A stretch of 64,000 bases of DNA from Brevundimonas subvibrioides (GCF_002280785.1 NZ_NCEQ01000004.1:1-64000), one strand, 5' to 3'. Counted from the stretch's first letter, positions 54,275 to 63,761 are shown. Notes: generated from the letters alone by a model not told the origin. Program-made: numbers and translations.

Positions 54275-55687
54275 TCAGGACGAACGGACAAACCCCCGCA
54301 GCACATTGGCCTCCGTGCTCAGCACCAGCCGGTCGATGTCGATCCGCTTCGGCTCGGCGAACAGGATGAAATAGTATTTCATCTGCTCGGACCACCAGTA
54401 GCCGGGGCAGTTGTCGCCCTGGGTCATCGGCCGGGTCGAGATGTCCTGCAGCGAGGTGTAGCCATACTCGGCCTTCGAGCTGGACTTCATGTTGCGATAG
54501 TGGGTCGCCGCGATGGCGCGGTAGCGATCGTCGCGGTCGTGCTGCCACAGGTTCAGGCAGGCGTCGGCCACCTCGGGGCGCAGGCCCGTGCGCAGGGTGC
54601 GGGGGCGGGCGGTCGTGACGTCGGTCGATTCCGGCACGATCAGATAGCGATCCTGCATCCTCTCGTAGGTCTTGAGGAAGTCGTCGCCCTCGGTCTTGAA
54701 ACCTGCCTGTCCCAGCAGCCCCGCCAGATAGGCGCCGAGCACCGTCTGCGACGTGCCGGTCACCGCGCCGGTCTCGTAGTCGACCATCGGGAACCACAGC
54801 AGGCCGTCGTAGCGCCTGCCCTGATGGTCGATCATGGCCTGCAGACACTGCTCTGCCGCGAGCTTCAGTTCCTCGTCGCCGAACAACTCCCAGGCGTCCC
54901 ACAGGTATTCGTAGAAACTGTCGGCATAGACGTCGATCGAGGCGTTGCGGCTGGTGAACCGGCCCGTCCCGGCATGAATGTTGGCCGCCATCAGGCCGAT
55001 CGGCGAGCGCACGCTCAGCGCGTGCATCATCGCCCGCTTGGCCGCCGCATGGTATTTCGGCTCGCCCGTCAGCTGGCTGAGAACCCCGAACTCGGTGATG
55101 TAGGTGCCGATCTCGGCGAGGTTGGTCTCGGGATCGCGCACCGCGCCGGTCTTCAGGTTCACATAGCGATACGGCAGGCCGTGGGGCGAGGCGTCGAATG
55201 CCTTCATCAGCCGGTCGGCGAGATCCTTCGCCTTCTCCAGCAACACCGGATCGCCGCAGGCCAGGTGCGCCGACAACAGGCCGCCGACCAGCCGGATATT
55301 GGTCTCGAACACCTGGGCCTCGCCGTCGATGTCGAAGTCCAGGTTCGCCTTGACCCAGTCGACCCCCGCCTGGAACTCCTCGTCCAGCTCCATGATCCAG
55401 AGTGTGTCGAGCGCCTCGACCAGCGACAGGCCCAGGTCGTGCCCCTCAATGAAGAAGGACTGGGACGTGCCCGAAACCGGGTTGATCTCGTCCTTGCCCC
55501 AGGCGCGGTCGACATAGTGGCCCCAGGCCCATTTGAACTCGGCCTTCACGTCGGCGCCCAGGTCTTTCCAATTCTCCGTGGCCCCGTCTTCGGACTGCGC
55601 GAAGGCGGGGAGGGGCGCCAGGCCGGCCAGCAGACCGCCTCCCGCCAGGGTCAGCGCCGAACGACGGTGCAGGGACAGGGTTCTCAT
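54275..55687 (-). CDS. GH47-family alpha-1,2-mannosidase, Tat-exported
   Basis: The 470-residue enzyme has a twin-arginine-type signal (HRRSALTLAGGGLLAG, cut after AFAQ). An (alpha/alpha)7 barrel follows with FKWAWGHYVDRAWGKDE, LSLVEALDTLWIMELDEEFQ, NLAEIGTYITEFG, YEYLWDAW and TGLRPEVADACLNLWQ. These blocks include the catalytic acidic residues and C-terminal LSTEANVLRGF of class I mannosidases. GH47 enzymes are inverting Ca2+-dependent exo-alpha-1,2-mannosidases, mainly eukaryotic but known from Caulobacter. Paired here with GH92. Start ATG 55687 begins the Tat signal; the frame runs further upstream without homology. Confidence 0.92.
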   Translation of the reverse strand: MRTLSLHRRSALTLAGGGLLAGLAPLPAFAQSEDGATENWKDLGADVKAEFKWAWGHYVDRAWGKDEINPVSGTSQSFFIEGHDLGLSLVEALDTLWIMELDEEFQAGVDWVKANLDFDIDGEAQVFETNIRLVGGLLSAHLACGDPVLLEKAKDLADRLMKAFDASPHGLPYRYVNLKTGAVRDPETNLAEIGTYITEFGVLSQLTGEPKYHAAAKRAMMHALSVRSPIGLMAANIHAGTGRFTSRNASIDVYADSFYEYLWDAWELFGDEELKLAAEQCLQAMIDHQGRRYDGLLWFPMVDYETGAVTGTSQTVLGAYLAGLLGQAGFKTEGDDFLKTYERMQDRYLIVPESTDVTTARPRTLRTGLRPEVADACLNLWQHDRDDRYRAIAATHYRNMKSSSKAEYGYTSLQDISTRPMTQGDNCPGYWWSEQMKYYFILFAEPKRIDIDRLVLSTEANVLRGFVRSS

Positions 55688-55906
55688 CGCCGAACGCTCC
55701 GATTCACTCCCGCCGCACCATGCCGGTCGCCCCGACGGTCCGCCAGTTGCGGCGTTGTAGCGAAAGGTCGAATTCAGGCGGCCGGCTGCCCCGCCCTCGA
55801 CACCCGTGTCGGTGCGCGCTCCGAAGTTGTCCCGCCGGCTCACAACGCCTGTGTCGGCTTTCAGACATAAAGGCCGAGATGCACGCTTAGGGATTTGCTT
55901 TCCATC

Positions 55907-55927
55907 GACTAACCTTGTTGGTTGATC
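55907..55927. promoter_or_regulatory. Inverted repeat upstream of the LuxR-type HTH gene
   Basis: GACTAACC (55907-55914), 5-nt spacer, GGTTGATC (55920-55927): six of eight positions pair, AACC/GGTT being perfect. It lies 17 bp before the start codon and may be an autoregulatory site. Confidence 0.3.
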
Positions 55928-55943
55928 CGGGGGGGGTGGGACG

Positions 55944-56594
55944 ATGAACGAGCTTGAGCAGCTCACCGCGCGAGAACGGCAGTGCCTGGTGGGTGTCGCA
56001 CAGCATCGCCAGTCAAAGGAGATCGCGCGCGATCTAGGGATCTCCTCAAAGACCGTCGACAAGCATATCGAGACCGCGTGCAAGCGACTGGGCGTCGCCT
56101 CGCGCCGGGACGCCGCGCTGCTGTTGATCAACGCCGGCCTACGGAACGAACCCGTAGGGGAGCCGTCCCGAGTAGCCGATGCCGCCTCGGGCGCCGCCTT
56201 CTTTCACCCGAAAGGAGACCCCATTGACCCTCACACTACCGAACTGGACCTGGGACTATCTGGAGACCGTCTTCGAGGACCTGGCGCAAACACCGGCCGA
56301 GAAAGTGGCCGTCCTGCACCTGGTCGCGGTGACGCGCGAGATGAGCCCATTTCTCTCGAAGCTCGATCTGCTGCGAGAGATTATCTGCATCGGGCTCGTG
56401 CTGTTGCCCGATCACGATCGGCCACCGAGCGCGGCCAATCTTCGACCGTCGAGTACCGCCGCGTCGGGCGGGACCTGTTGATGGTGATCGCCCTGACGTG
56501 CGGCATCGCCCTTCTGCTCGCGGGAGCCATCGGCGCGACCCTGATGATCCAGCACCTTCTGCAAACGGCCGATCAGGCCCAGCGACTTCGCTGA
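55944..56594 (+). CDS. LuxR-type HTH protein with C-terminal membrane helix
   Basis: The 216-residue frame opens with a LuxR/CsgD-type helix-turn-helix (1-65, LTARERQCLVGVAQHRQSKEIA, ISSKTVDKHIETACKRLGV). An Arg/Gly-rich linker (about 75-175) and a single membrane helix (about 180-205, LMVIALTCGIALLLAGAIGATL) follow. HTH-linker-helix proteins of this size are common in Caulobacterales and sphingomonads. The linker, however, has poor codon-position bias, and another frame (56224-56481) looks coding over the same bases. The C-terminal helix could instead be a separate 37-residue protein starting at ATG 56481. Start 55944 follows a G-rich ribosome site. Confidence 0.75.
   Translation: MNELEQLTARERQCLVGVAQHRQSKEIARDLGISSKTVDKHIETACKRLGVASRRDAALLLINAGLRNEPVGEPSRVADAASGAAFFHPKGDPIDPHTTELDLGLSGDRLRGPGANTGRESGRPAPGRGDARDEPISLEARSAARDYLHRARAVARSRSATERGQSSTVEYRRVGRDLLMVIALTCGIALLLAGAIGATLMIQHLLQTADQAQRLR
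56224..56481 (+). CDS. Small protein embedded in the HTH gene in another frame
   Basis: The 85-residue frame begins at TTG 56224, seven bases after AAAGGAG (56211-56217), and reads LTLPNWTWDYLETVFEDLAQ, then AEKVAVLHLVAVTREMSPFL and LDLLREIICIGLVLLPDHD. About four fifths of its third positions are G or C up to 56410, as in real genes here, whereas the HTH frame over the same bases has an AT-rich third position. The product looks like a helical amphipathic protein. Its TGA overlaps an ATG (56481) of the HTH frame as TGATG. No family recognised. It may be a true overlapping gene or evidence of a frameshift in the HTH gene. Confidence 0.55.
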   Translation: MTLTLPNWTWDYLETVFEDLAQTPAEKVAVLHLVAVTREMSPFLSKLDLLREIICIGLVLLPDHDRPPSAANLRPSSTAASGGTC

Positions 56595-56656
56595 CCTGAA
56601 CCGACTTCACAACCCAAGCCCACCAAAGCCCCCGCCACGCGGGAGAAGGAGCCCCC

Positions 56657-56998
56657 ATGCAACGTCGAGAGTACGGCCAGAAGCTGGCCACGGCCCTGTT
56701 CGAGACCGAGGACGCCATCGATGCGGCCCTGGAAAAGGCCGCCCACCTGATCGCCGCCATGTCTTCGGTACGCCGCGAGAACGGTCTGTCAGCCGTGCTC
56801 GGCAGCCACGCCATGACCGGCGTCACCGGGTCGGTGCGTGCGCTGGGTGAAGCCAGGGACCAGATCGTCTCCGCCCACCACGCGCTTCAGACTGCGGCTC
56901 CGCAGGTCGGACTCGGCAAGATCGTGATGCAGGGCACCGGTGCGGGCAAGCCGGACGAGAGGATGCCGGGTCCGACCGGTCTCAAGGTCGCCGCATAG
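56657..56998 (+). CDS. Small conserved-looking protein, function unknown
   Basis: The 113-residue soluble protein begins MQRREYGQKLATALFETEDA. It is mostly helical in its first half (IDAALEKAAHLIAAMSSVRRE) and has a Gly-rich C-terminal tail (GLGKIVMQGTGAGKPDERMP). The start is preceded by GGAGAAGGAG. I recognise no family. It lies in a same-strand series with the HTH protein upstream and the membrane protein downstream, 45-60 bp apart, so it is probably part of one transcription unit. Confidence 0.7.
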   Translation: MQRREYGQKLATALFETEDAIDAALEKAAHLIAAMSSVRRENGLSAVLGSHAMTGVTGSVRALGEARDQIVSAHHALQTAAPQVGLGKIVMQGTGAGKPDERMPGPTGLKVAA

Positions 56999-57043
56999 TG
57001 CTATGCTCGCGGTGCGCTCCGATCGCGCGCCGCGAGCCTTTGC

Positions 57044-57517
57044 ATGTTCAACGACAATGTCCTGTTTCTGGCCACGGCCGCCCAGATCGGCGGCTTGATC
57101 CTGACCATCCTCGTGTGCGGTGCAGCTATCTGGAAAGGTGCGCATACGGAGCGGGTCGCGGCCATTTCGATCGTGGTCGCCTCAATCCTCACGCCCCTGG
57201 TCCAGAATTGGACGGACTGGAACTCGCCGCAGTGGAACATCCTGATCATCGACGCCGCGAATCTCGGGGTGTTTCTGTATCTGCTCGTCAGAACCCACAG
57301 GGTCTGGCTTCTGTTCGGCTGCGCCTTCCAGCTCCTGGCGGTCCTGAGCCATTTCGGCATGGTGATCGACCCGCGCATCATGTCGCGCGCCTATATCTCC
57401 ACTCTGTATCTCATGTTCTACGGCCTCATGATCGCCCTGGCCGCCGGAATCTGGGAGGGTCGGCTGCGCGATGCGCGGGCGCGAGTTGCGTCGGCCGAGG
57501 GGAATGTTCTAGCTTGA
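57044..57517 (+). CDS. Five-helix membrane protein, function unknown
   Basis: The 157-residue protein has five hydrophobic segments: about 7-31, 38-54, 66-85, 89-110 and 116-140. A short basic tail follows (EGRLRDARARVASAEG). No transporter or enzyme motif is visible. A conserved-looking QNWTDWNSPQWN loop joins helices 2 and 3. It is followed after four bases by an XRE-type regulator, hinting at a regulator/membrane-partner pair. Start 57044 has no strong ribosome site, so an upstream start cannot be excluded. Confidence 0.7.
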   Translation: MFNDNVLFLATAAQIGGLILTILVCGAAIWKGAHTERVAAISIVVASILTPLVQNWTDWNSPQWNILIIDAANLGVFLYLLVRTHRVWLLFGCAFQLLAVLSHFGMVIDPRIMSRAYISTLYLMFYGLMIALAAGIWEGRLRDARARVASAEGNVLA

Positions 57518-57521
57518 TCCC

Positions 57522-57893
57522 ATGACTTCCGCGACGCCAAACCCGATCGATATTGCCGTGGGCCAACGTGTTCGCGCCGTGCGCGAACTGCGTGGCCTCA
57601 CCCAGACTGATCTGGCCAAGGCCACGGGCGTGACCTTCCAGCAGATCCAGAAATATGAGCGGGGCACCAACAGGGTGTCGGCTTCGCGCCTGATGCTCAT
57701 TTCCCATGCGCTCGGACAGCCGGTGAGCACCTTCTTCGAGCCGGACGAGCCGGGGGCTCGGGATGGTCTGGACCTGTTCGCCGTGAGCGGCTCGAAGGCC
57801 TTGCTCGAGGCCTACGGGCGAATCGAGACGGCGGATCAACGCCGCATCGTCGTGGCGTTGGCGCGTTCGCTCGCCAGCGACCCCGCCGCCTGA
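57522..57893 (+). CDS. XRE-family transcriptional regulator
   Basis: The 123-residue protein has an N-terminal Cro/C1-type helix-turn-helix (about 12-68, VGQRVRAVRELRGLTQTDLA, ATGVTFQQIQKYERGTNRVS). A helical C-terminal part ends in LLEAYGRIETADQRRIVVAL. This two-part plan is widespread in alphaproteobacteria, where such proteins act as local repressors or cell-cycle/stress regulators. It starts four bases after the membrane-protein stop. Its targets are unknown. Confidence 0.85.
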   Translation: MTSATPNPIDIAVGQRVRAVRELRGLTQTDLAKATGVTFQQIQKYERGTNRVSASRLMLISHALGQPVSTFFEPDEPGARDGLDLFAVSGSKALLEAYGRIETADQRRIVVALARSLASDPAA

Positions 57894-57951
57894 CCCAAAC
57901 AGACCACGCGGGCGCTCCAGACCGGTTGTCCGGATGATCTGACGGCCCAGG

Positions 57952-58165
57952 TCGTCGGTCCGGGGATCGGCCGACGTCCCGACCGGCCGGGACCATGATG
58001 GGCGCGCCGAGGATCAGTGCGGAGACGATCTGTTCCTGGGCCGTTTCGCCGTCGATCTGTTGCGTAATCGGGCCGGTGATCATGGCTCCACCCTGGCTAT
58101 GGCCGATGAGGACCCAGGACGATGGGAAGACCGTCGAACAGGAGTCTGAGGAAAATGCCGGGCCG
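57952..58165 (-). pseudogene. Remnant of a DUF3089-like alpha/beta-hydrolase
   Basis: Minus-strand translation around 57975-58130 reads SWVLIGHSQGGAMI, then IDGETAQEQIVSALILGAPI and MVPAGRDVG. This includes the nucleophile elbow G-H-S-Q-G and the P-x-G-x-DVG block typical of DUF3089 proteins. Both ends lose similarity: after DVG the frame runs into unrelated Arg/Pro-rich sequence, and there is no N-terminal half. A decayed gene fragment between the XRE gene and the aminobenzoyl-CoA operon is the simplest reading. Confidence 0.6.
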
Positions 58166-58205
58166 GTGACCTGAACGGGGTGACTCTGGACGCCGACGCC
58201 AATCT

Positions 58206-58221
58206 ATTTTAGGCTTAAAAT
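58206..58221. promoter_or_regulatory. AT-rich palindrome abutting the monooxygenase start (MarR-type operator)
   Basis: ATTTTAGGCTTAAAAT is a near-palindrome with perfect ATTTTA/TAAAAT arms, in strongly GC-rich DNA, directly before ATG 58222. It overlaps likely -10 sequence. The MarR-type regulator of the operon (61280) is the natural ligand. Confidence 0.6.
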
Positions 58222-60519
58222 ATGTCGTCGCGCAGGGCTGTGAAGAGAATCGCCGTCGTCGGGGCCGGGCCCGGGGGGCTCTACCTCGCCATCTCGCTGA
58301 AACTGCGCGACCCGTCGCTGGATGTGGTGGTGCATGAGCGCAACCGGCCGGACGATACCTTCGGCTGGGGCGTGGTCTTTTCCGACCAGACCCTGGCCAA
58401 TCTGAAGGCCAGCGACCCCGAGACCGCCGCGACCATTGAGGCCGCCTTCGTCCACTGGGACGACATCGACGTGCATATCCATGACCAGACTGTCCGCTCG
58501 GGCGGTCATGGCTTCGCCGGCATCGGGCGGCAGCGCCTGCTGACCATCCTGCAGGACCGCGCCCGCTCGCTGGGCGTCGATCTTCGGTTCCAGAGCGAGG
58601 TCGCGGATGTCCGCGCCCTGGACGCCGATTTGATCATAGCCGCCGACGGGTTGAACAGCCGCGTCCGCAACGAAACGCCTGAGGTGTTCGGCGTCGATGT
58701 CGATGTGCGGCCCAACAAATACATCTGGCTGGGCACGACCCAGGCGTTCGATGCCTTTACCTTCGCCTTCGTCCAGACGCCGCATGGCTGGATCTGGGCT
58801 CATGCCTATCAGTTCGAGCCGGGGGCCTCGACCTTCATCGTTGAATGTTCGGAGGCGACCTGGCGGGGTCTCGGTTTCGACGGGATGGATCAGGACCAGA
58901 CCTGTCGTGCGGCCGAGGCGCTGTTCGCCGGGTGGCTGGGCGGTCATGCGCTGATGAGCAATGCGCGCCACCTGCGCGGATCGGCCTGGCTCAACTTCTC
59001 GCGCGTGGCCTGCGCCAACTGGCGCGACGGCAAGGTGGTGCTCCTCGGCGACGCCGCCCACACGGCGCATTTCTCGATCGGATCGGGCACGAAACTGGCG
59101 TTCGAGGACGCCATCCGACTGGCCCAGGCCCTGACTGAACCAGGAGATCTCGAGGCCGGCCTCGCCGCCTATGAGGCCGAGCGCCGCGTCGAGGTGCTGA
59201 AGCTGCAGAGCGCCGCCCGCAACTCGACCGAATGGTTCGAGACCGTCGAGCGCTACGTCGATCTCGACCCGCTGCAATTCGCCTACAGCCTGCTGACCCG
59301 CAGCCAGCGCGTCAGCCATGAGAATCTGCGCCTGCGCGACCCTGCCTTCGTGACACGGGTCGAGCGCTGGTTCGCCGATCAGGCCGGGGCTCCCCTCACG
59401 GACGATCCCCCCGCACCGATGTTCGCGCCCCTGCGGCTGCGAGGTCTGACCCTGCCCAACCGCGTGGTCGTTTCGCCCATGTGCATGTATTCGGCGGAAG
59501 ACGGGACGGTGAACGACTTCCATCTCGTCCATCTCGGCGGCCGGGCGCTGGGCGGCGCGGGACTGGTCTTCACCGAGATGACCGACGTCTCGGCGGATGC
59601 CCGGATCACGCCCGGATGCGCCGGGATGTACCGCCCGGAACACCGCGAGGCCTGGCGGCGGATCGTCGACTTCGTCCACGCCCAGGGCTCGCGCATCGCC
59701 ATCCAGCTGGCCCATGCCGGCCGCAAGGGCTCGGTCGAACGGCCCTGGGGTCCGCGCGCGGATCAACCGCTCGCGGACGGCTGGCCGCTGATCGCCGCCT
59801 CGGCGATTCCGTGGTCGGACGAAGACCAGACCCCGCGCGAGATGACCCGCGCCGATATGGACCGCGTCCGCGACGACTTCGTCCGCGCCGCCGGCTGGGC
59901 CGACGAGGCCGGCTTCGACATGGTCGAGCTGCACTGCGCCCACGGCTATCTACTGTCGTCCTTCCTGACCCCTGTCTCCAACCACCGCAGGGACGCGTAC
60001 GGCGGCTCACTGGAGAACCGTCTGCGCTTCCCGCTCGAGGTCTTTGCCGCCCTGCGCGCCGTCTGGCCTGACGACAAGCCCATGTCTGTCCGCCTGTCGG
60101 CCACGGACTGGGTCGACGACGGCCTCACCTCCGAGGACTCGGTCGCCATCGCCCGCACCTTCGCCGACGCCGGCTGCGACCTGATCGACGTCTCGGCCGG
60201 CCAGACCTCCGAGCAGGCGAGGCCGGTCTATGGCCGCATGTACCAGACGCCGTTCAGTGACCGCATTCGCAACGAGGCGGGGGTGGCCACCATGGCGGTC
60301 GGCAACATCTATGAGACCGACCACGTGAACAGCATCCTCGCCGCCGGCCGGGCCGATCTGTGCGCCCTCGCCCGGCCGCATCTGGCCGATCCGAACTGGA
60401 CCCTGCGCGCCGCCGCCGAGCTGGGCTGGCGCGGGATCCAGCCCCCCCTTCAATACCGCGCCGGCTTCGCCCAGCTGGTCCGGAACATGGAACGCCAGTC
60501 GCAGGCGGGACCAGTATGA
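58222..60519 (+). CDS. 2-aminobenzoyl-CoA monooxygenase/reductase or salicylyl-CoA 5-hydroxylase
   Basis: The 765-residue protein is a two-part fusion. Residues 1-390 are an FAD monooxygenase ([36 protein letters not shown]). Residues 400-765 are an Old-Yellow-Enzyme-type FMN reductase ([46 protein letters not shown]). This fusion is known in aerobic anthranilate degradation, where it hydroxylates and reduces 2-aminobenzoyl-CoA; salicylyl-CoA 5-hydroxylases are close relatives. Downstream beta-oxidation-type genes and a benzoate-CoA-type ligase favour the CoA-ester route. ATG 58222 directly follows the operator; GTG 58240 is an alternative start. The stop overlaps the SDR start (ATGA). Confidence 0.88.
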   Translation: MSSRRAVKRIAVVGAGPGGLYLAISLKLRDPSLDVVVHERNRPDDTFGWGVVFSDQTLANLKASDPETAATIEAAFVHWDDIDVHIHDQTVRSGGHGFAGIGRQRLLTILQDRARSLGVDLRFQSEVADVRALDADLIIAADGLNSRVRNETPEVFGVDVDVRPNKYIWLGTTQAFDAFTFAFVQTPHGWIWAHAYQFEPGASTFIVECSEATWRGLGFDGMDQDQTCRAAEALFAGWLGGHALMSNARHLRGSAWLNFSRVACANWRDGKVVLLGDAAHTAHFSIGSGTKLAFEDAIRLAQALTEPGDLEAGLAAYEAERRVEVLKLQSAARNSTEWFETVERYVDLDPLQFAYSLLTRSQRVSHENLRLRDPAFVTRVERWFADQAGAPLTDDPPAPMFAPLRLRGLTLPNRVVVSPMCMYSAEDGTVNDFHLVHLGGRALGGAGLVFTEMTDVSADARITPGCAGMYRPEHREAWRRIVDFVHAQGSRIAIQLAHAGRKGSVERPWGPRADQPLADGWPLIAASAIPWSDEDQTPREMTRADMDRVRDDFVRAAGWADEAGFDMVELHCAHGYLLSSFLTPVSNHRRDAYGGSLENRLRFPLEVFAALRAVWPDDKPMSVRLSATDWVDDGLTSEDSVAIARTFADAGCDLIDVSAGQTSEQARPVYGRMYQTPFSDRIRNEAGVATMAVGNIYETDHVNSILAAGRADLCALARPHLADPNWTLRAAAELGWRGIQPPLQYRAGFAQLVRNMERQSQAGPV

Positions 60520-61283
60520 GCGGCGCGCTGGACGGACGCCATGCGGTGGTGACGGGCGCCGGGTCCGGCATCGGTCGCGCGACCGCCGAACGCCTGGCCG
60601 AGGCGGGGTGCCTCGTCACCCTGATCGGCCGCCACATCGGCCGGCTGGACGAGAGCGCCGACCGCATCGGCGCCGCCGCCTTCGCCGCCCCGGCGGATGT
60701 GACCGACGCCGAAGCCCTGGCGGCCGCCATCGAGGCCGGGCGGGACCGGTTCGGGCCGATCGACATCCTGGTCAACAACGCCGGCGGGGCGTCGTCCGCG
60801 CCCTTCCTGAAGACCGACAGCGCCGATCTGCGCGCCATGCTGGCCCTCAATCTGGAGGCTCCCGCCGAGGCCGCGCGTCTGGTCCTGCCCGGCATGCTGA
60901 CCCGTCGCTGGGGCCGGATCGTCAACGTCGCCTCGACGGCGGGCCTGAAGGGCTACGCCTACGTCTCCGCCTATGTCGCGGCCAAGCATGGCCTCGTCGG
61001 CCTGACCCGGGCGCTGGCGCTGGAGGTCGCGACCAAGGGGGTCACCGTCAACGCGGTATGCCCCGGTTTCACCGACACCGATCTGGTGGCGCGGTCCGTG
61101 GACGCCATCGTCGGCAAGACCGGGCGGACCGGGGACGAGGCTCGCGCGGCCCTGGCCGCCTCCAACCCCCAGGGACGGCTGATCACCCCCGACGAGGTCG
61201 CCGCGACGATCGTCTGGCTGTGCGGCGAGGCGGCGTCGGGCGTCAACGGCGCGGCCGTGCCGGTGGCTGGAGGCGAGGTGTGA
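60516..61283 (+). CDS. Short-chain dehydrogenase/reductase
   Basis: The 255-residue enzyme has the cofactor loop [13 protein letters not shown], the catalytic Ser in NVASTAG and Tyr/Lys in YVAAKHG. It ends [14 protein letters not shown] as in 3-hydroxyacyl-CoA dehydrogenase-type SDRs. In this operon it probably oxidises a 3-hydroxyacyl-CoA intermediate of the ring-cleavage branch. It starts at ATG 60516 (ATGA junction) and ends in a GTGA junction with the regulator. The exact substrate is inferred from context. Confidence 0.9.
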   Translation: MSGALDGRHAVVTGAGSGIGRATAERLAEAGCLVTLIGRHIGRLDESADRIGAAAFAAPADVTDAEALAAAIEAGRDRFGPIDILVNNAGGASSAPFLKTDSADLRAMLALNLEAPAEAARLVLPGMLTRRWGRIVNVASTAGLKGYAYVSAYVAAKHGLVGLTRALALEVATKGVTVNAVCPGFTDTDLVARSVDAIVGKTGRTGDEARAALAASNPQGRLITPDEVAATIVWLCGEAASGVNGAAVPVAGGEV

Positions 61284-61780
61284 GCGCCGCCGCCCCTCTG
61301 CCGGACCGGTTGGGAGGCGCGCCGGACGGCAAGCGGTCGCTGAGGCTGTGGCTGCGAATGCTGACCTGTTCGACGGCGATCGAGCAACGTGTTTCCCAGC
61401 GGCTGAGGGACGAGTTTGGCTCGACCCTGCCGCGTTTCGACCTGCTGTCGGCGCTGGACCGCGCGGGCGAAGCCGGCCTGACCATGGGCGAGGCGTCGCG
61501 CAAGCTGATGGTGTCCAACGGCAATGTCACCGGCCTGGCCGTGCGGCTGAGAGCGGACGGTCTGATCGAGGCCATGGACGGGCCGGACCGGCGCGTGCAG
61601 CGCCTCCGCCTGACGTCGCTCGGCCGATCGCGCTTCGCCCTGATGGCCGAAGCGCACGAACACTGGATCGAGGCCCTGTTCGCCGATCTGAGCGAGGCCG
61701 AGGCCGAAGACCTGACCCATCTGCTGGAGCGCGCCAAACACTCGCTCCACGCCGTCACCTCTGAGGATCTGAACCGATGA
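61280..61780 (+). CDS. MarR-family transcriptional regulator
   Basis: The 166-residue protein has the winged-helix core [56 protein letters not shown] and flanking dimer helices. MarR-type proteins in aromatic-CoA operons are usually relieved by the CoA thioester, so it likely represses this operon through the palindrome at 58206-58221. The start is GTG 61280 (GTGA with the SDR stop), and the stop overlaps the hydratase start (ATGA). Its position inside the operon gives negative autoregulation. Confidence 0.9.
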   Translation: MSAAAPLPDRLGGAPDGKRSLRLWLRMLTCSTAIEQRVSQRLRDEFGSTLPRFDLLSALDRAGEAGLTMGEASRKLMVSNGNVTGLAVRLRADGLIEAMDGPDRRVQRLRLTSLGRSRFALMAEAHEHWIEALFADLSEAEAEDLTHLLERAKHSLHAVTSEDLNR

Positions 61781-62589
61781 AGGCGCGCGACTATCGGCCC
61801 GAGCATTTCCTGTGGTCCGTCGATGATGACGGGGTGGCGACCCTGACCCTGAACCGGCCGGAGCGGAAGAACCCGCTGACGTTCGAGTCCTACGCCGAGA
61901 TGCGCGACCTGTTCCGCGATCTGATCCATGCGGACGATTGCAAGGTGGTGATCGTGACCGGCGCGGGCGGCAATTTCTCCTCCGGCGGCGACGTACACGA
62001 GATCATCGGCCCGCTGACCGGGATGGCCGCGCCCGAGTTGCTGAGGTTCACGCGCATGACCGGTGATCTGGTCAAGGCGATGCGCGGCTGCCCCCAGCCG
62101 ATCATCGCGGCGCTGGACGGCGTCTGCGTCGGGGCCGGAGCGATCATGGCCATGGCCTCGGACCTGCGGATCGCCACGCCGAAGACGAAGACCGCCTTCC
62201 TGTTCACCCGCGTGGGTCTGGCCGGCTGTGACATGGGCGCCTGCGCCATCCTGCCCCGCCAGATCGGCCAGGGGCGGGCGTCGGAACTGCTGTTCACCGG
62301 CCGTGTGATGACCGCCGAAGAGGGCGAACGCTGGGGCTTCCACAACCGCATCGTCGAGGCCGAAGCCTTGATGCCGACAGCCCGGGAACTGGCGCTGGCT
62401 CTGGCCAGAGGACCGACCTTCGCCCACGGCATGACCAAGAACCAGCTCAACATCGAATGGGACATGAGCCTGGACGCCGCCATCGAGTCCGAGGCCCAGG
62501 CCCAGGCCATCTGCATGCAGACCAACGACTTCCGCCGCGCCTACGAGGCCTTCGCCGCCAAGCGCGAGCCGGTGTTCGAGGGGAACTGA
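61777..62589 (+). CDS. Enoyl-CoA hydratase/isomerase
   Basis: The 270-residue crotonase-family protein has [19 protein letters not shown] and [15 protein letters not shown] (first oxyanion-hole and CoA site). [19 protein letters not shown] and [19 protein letters not shown] correspond to the second oxyanion loop. The residues usually serving as Glu acid/base in hydratases are not clear here, as in many ring-cleavage homologues, so isomerase or hydrolase activity is possible. It is coupled to the MarR gene and followed two bases later by the acyl-CoA dehydrogenase. Confidence 0.88.
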   Translation: MKARDYRPEHFLWSVDDDGVATLTLNRPERKNPLTFESYAEMRDLFRDLIHADDCKVVIVTGAGGNFSSGGDVHEIIGPLTGMAAPELLRFTRMTGDLVKAMRGCPQPIIAALDGVCVGAGAIMAMASDLRIATPKTKTAFLFTRVGLAGCDMGACAILPRQIGQGRASELLFTGRVMTAEEGERWGFHNRIVEAEALMPTARELALALARGPTFAHGMTKNQLNIEWDMSLDAAIESEAQAQAICMQTNDFRRAYEAFAAKREPVFEGN

Positions 62590-62591
62590 AC

Positions 62592-63761
62592 ATGGCGGAC
62601 CGCACCTTTCTCGACTGGCCGTTCTTCGATGACCGTCACCGCGCCTTCGCCGCCGACATAGAGGCCTGGGCCGAGGCCAACGGCGATGTCCTGAATCTGC
62701 ACGGCGATCATGATCTGGACGGCGATTGCCGCAGGATACTGAAGGCGCTGGCCGACGGCGGCTGGCTGAACAACGCCGTGCCCGACGCGGATGGCAGGCT
62801 GGACGTGCGCACCCTGTGCCTGACGCGCGAGACCCTCGGCCGACGCTCGGGTCTGGCCGATTTCGTCTTCGCCATGCAGGGTTTGGGCTCCGGCCCGATC
62901 AGCCTGTTCGGAACCGACGATCAGAAGGCCCGCTGGCTGCCCGGCGTGGCGGCGGGCGAGACCATCGCCGCCTTCGCCCTGTCGGAACCCGAGGCCGGCT
63001 CGGACGTGGCGGCCCTGTCCGCCAGCGCACGTCGTGAGGGCGACGGCTGGGTGCTGGACGGGGTGAAGACCTTCATCTCCAACGGCGGTCTGGCCGACCG
63101 CTATGTGGTGTTCGCCCGCACCGGCGAAGGGGAGGGCGCGCGCGGCCTCAGCGCCTTCGTCGTCGACGCCGATACGCCGGGGTTCGAGGTCGTCGAACGC
63201 ATCCCCCTGATGGCGGCCCACCCCCTAGCGACGATTCGATTCACCGCCTGCCGCATCGACGGCGACCGCATATTGGGCGCGGCGGGCGAGGGGTTCCGCA
63301 TCGCCATGGCGACATTGGACGTATTCCGCTCGACCGTCGCGGCCGCCGCCCTCGGCTTCTCGCGCCGCGCCTTCGACGAGGCGGCTTCACGCACGGTCGC
63401 CCGCCATCTGTTCGGCGCGCCGATGAGCGACCTGCAGCTGGTCCAGGCCGCTCTGGCTGATATGGCGCTGAAGATCGACGCCTCGGCCCTGCTGATCTAC
63501 CGCGCCGCCTGGCTCAAGGATCAGGGGGCGCCGCGCGTCACCCGCGAGGCGGCCATGGCCAAACTCTACGCCACCGACGAGGCCCAGCAGGTCATCGACG
63601 CGGCGGTGCAACTGTTCGGCGGTCTGGGCGTCGTCTCGGGCCATCCGGTCGAGCGGCTGTATCGCGAGATCCGCGCCCTGCGCATCTATGAGGGCGCGTC
63701 GGAGGTGCAGAAGATCGTCATCGCCCGGCAGGTTCTCGCCGGGATGGGTGGAGGCGGCTGA
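62592..63761 (+). CDS. Acyl-CoA dehydrogenase
   Basis: The 389-residue flavoprotein has [60 protein letters not shown] and [24 protein letters not shown]. The Glu of YEG is in the usual catalytic-base position. It would insert a double bond into a CoA ester of the pathway. ATG 62592 lies two bases after the hydratase stop. The stop shares a base with the next start (TGATG). The unusually acidic N-terminal part ([20 protein letters not shown]) fits aromatic-degradation dehydrogenases. Confidence 0.92.
   Translation: MADRTFLDWPFFDDRHRAFAADIEAWAEANGDVLNLHGDHDLDGDCRRILKALADGGWLNNAVPDADGRLDVRTLCLTRETLGRRSGLADFVFAMQGLGSGPISLFGTDDQKARWLPGVAAGETIAAFALSEPEAGSDVAALSASARREGDGWVLDGVKTFISNGGLADRYVVFARTGEGEGARGLSAFVVDADTPGFEVVERIPLMAAHPLATIRFTACRIDGDRILGAAGEGFRIAMATLDVFRSTVAAAALGFSRRAFDEAASRTVARHLFGAPMSDLQLVQAALADMALKIDASALLIYRAAWLKDQGAPRVTREAAMAKLYATDEAQQVIDAAVQLFGGLGVVSGHPVERLYREIRALRIYEGASEVQKIVIARQVLAGMGGGG

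Noticed and set aside
54236..54277. CRISPR-like short repeats
   Set aside because: Units of nine bases without spacers; simple tandem slippage. No CRISPR array was seen anywhere in the window.
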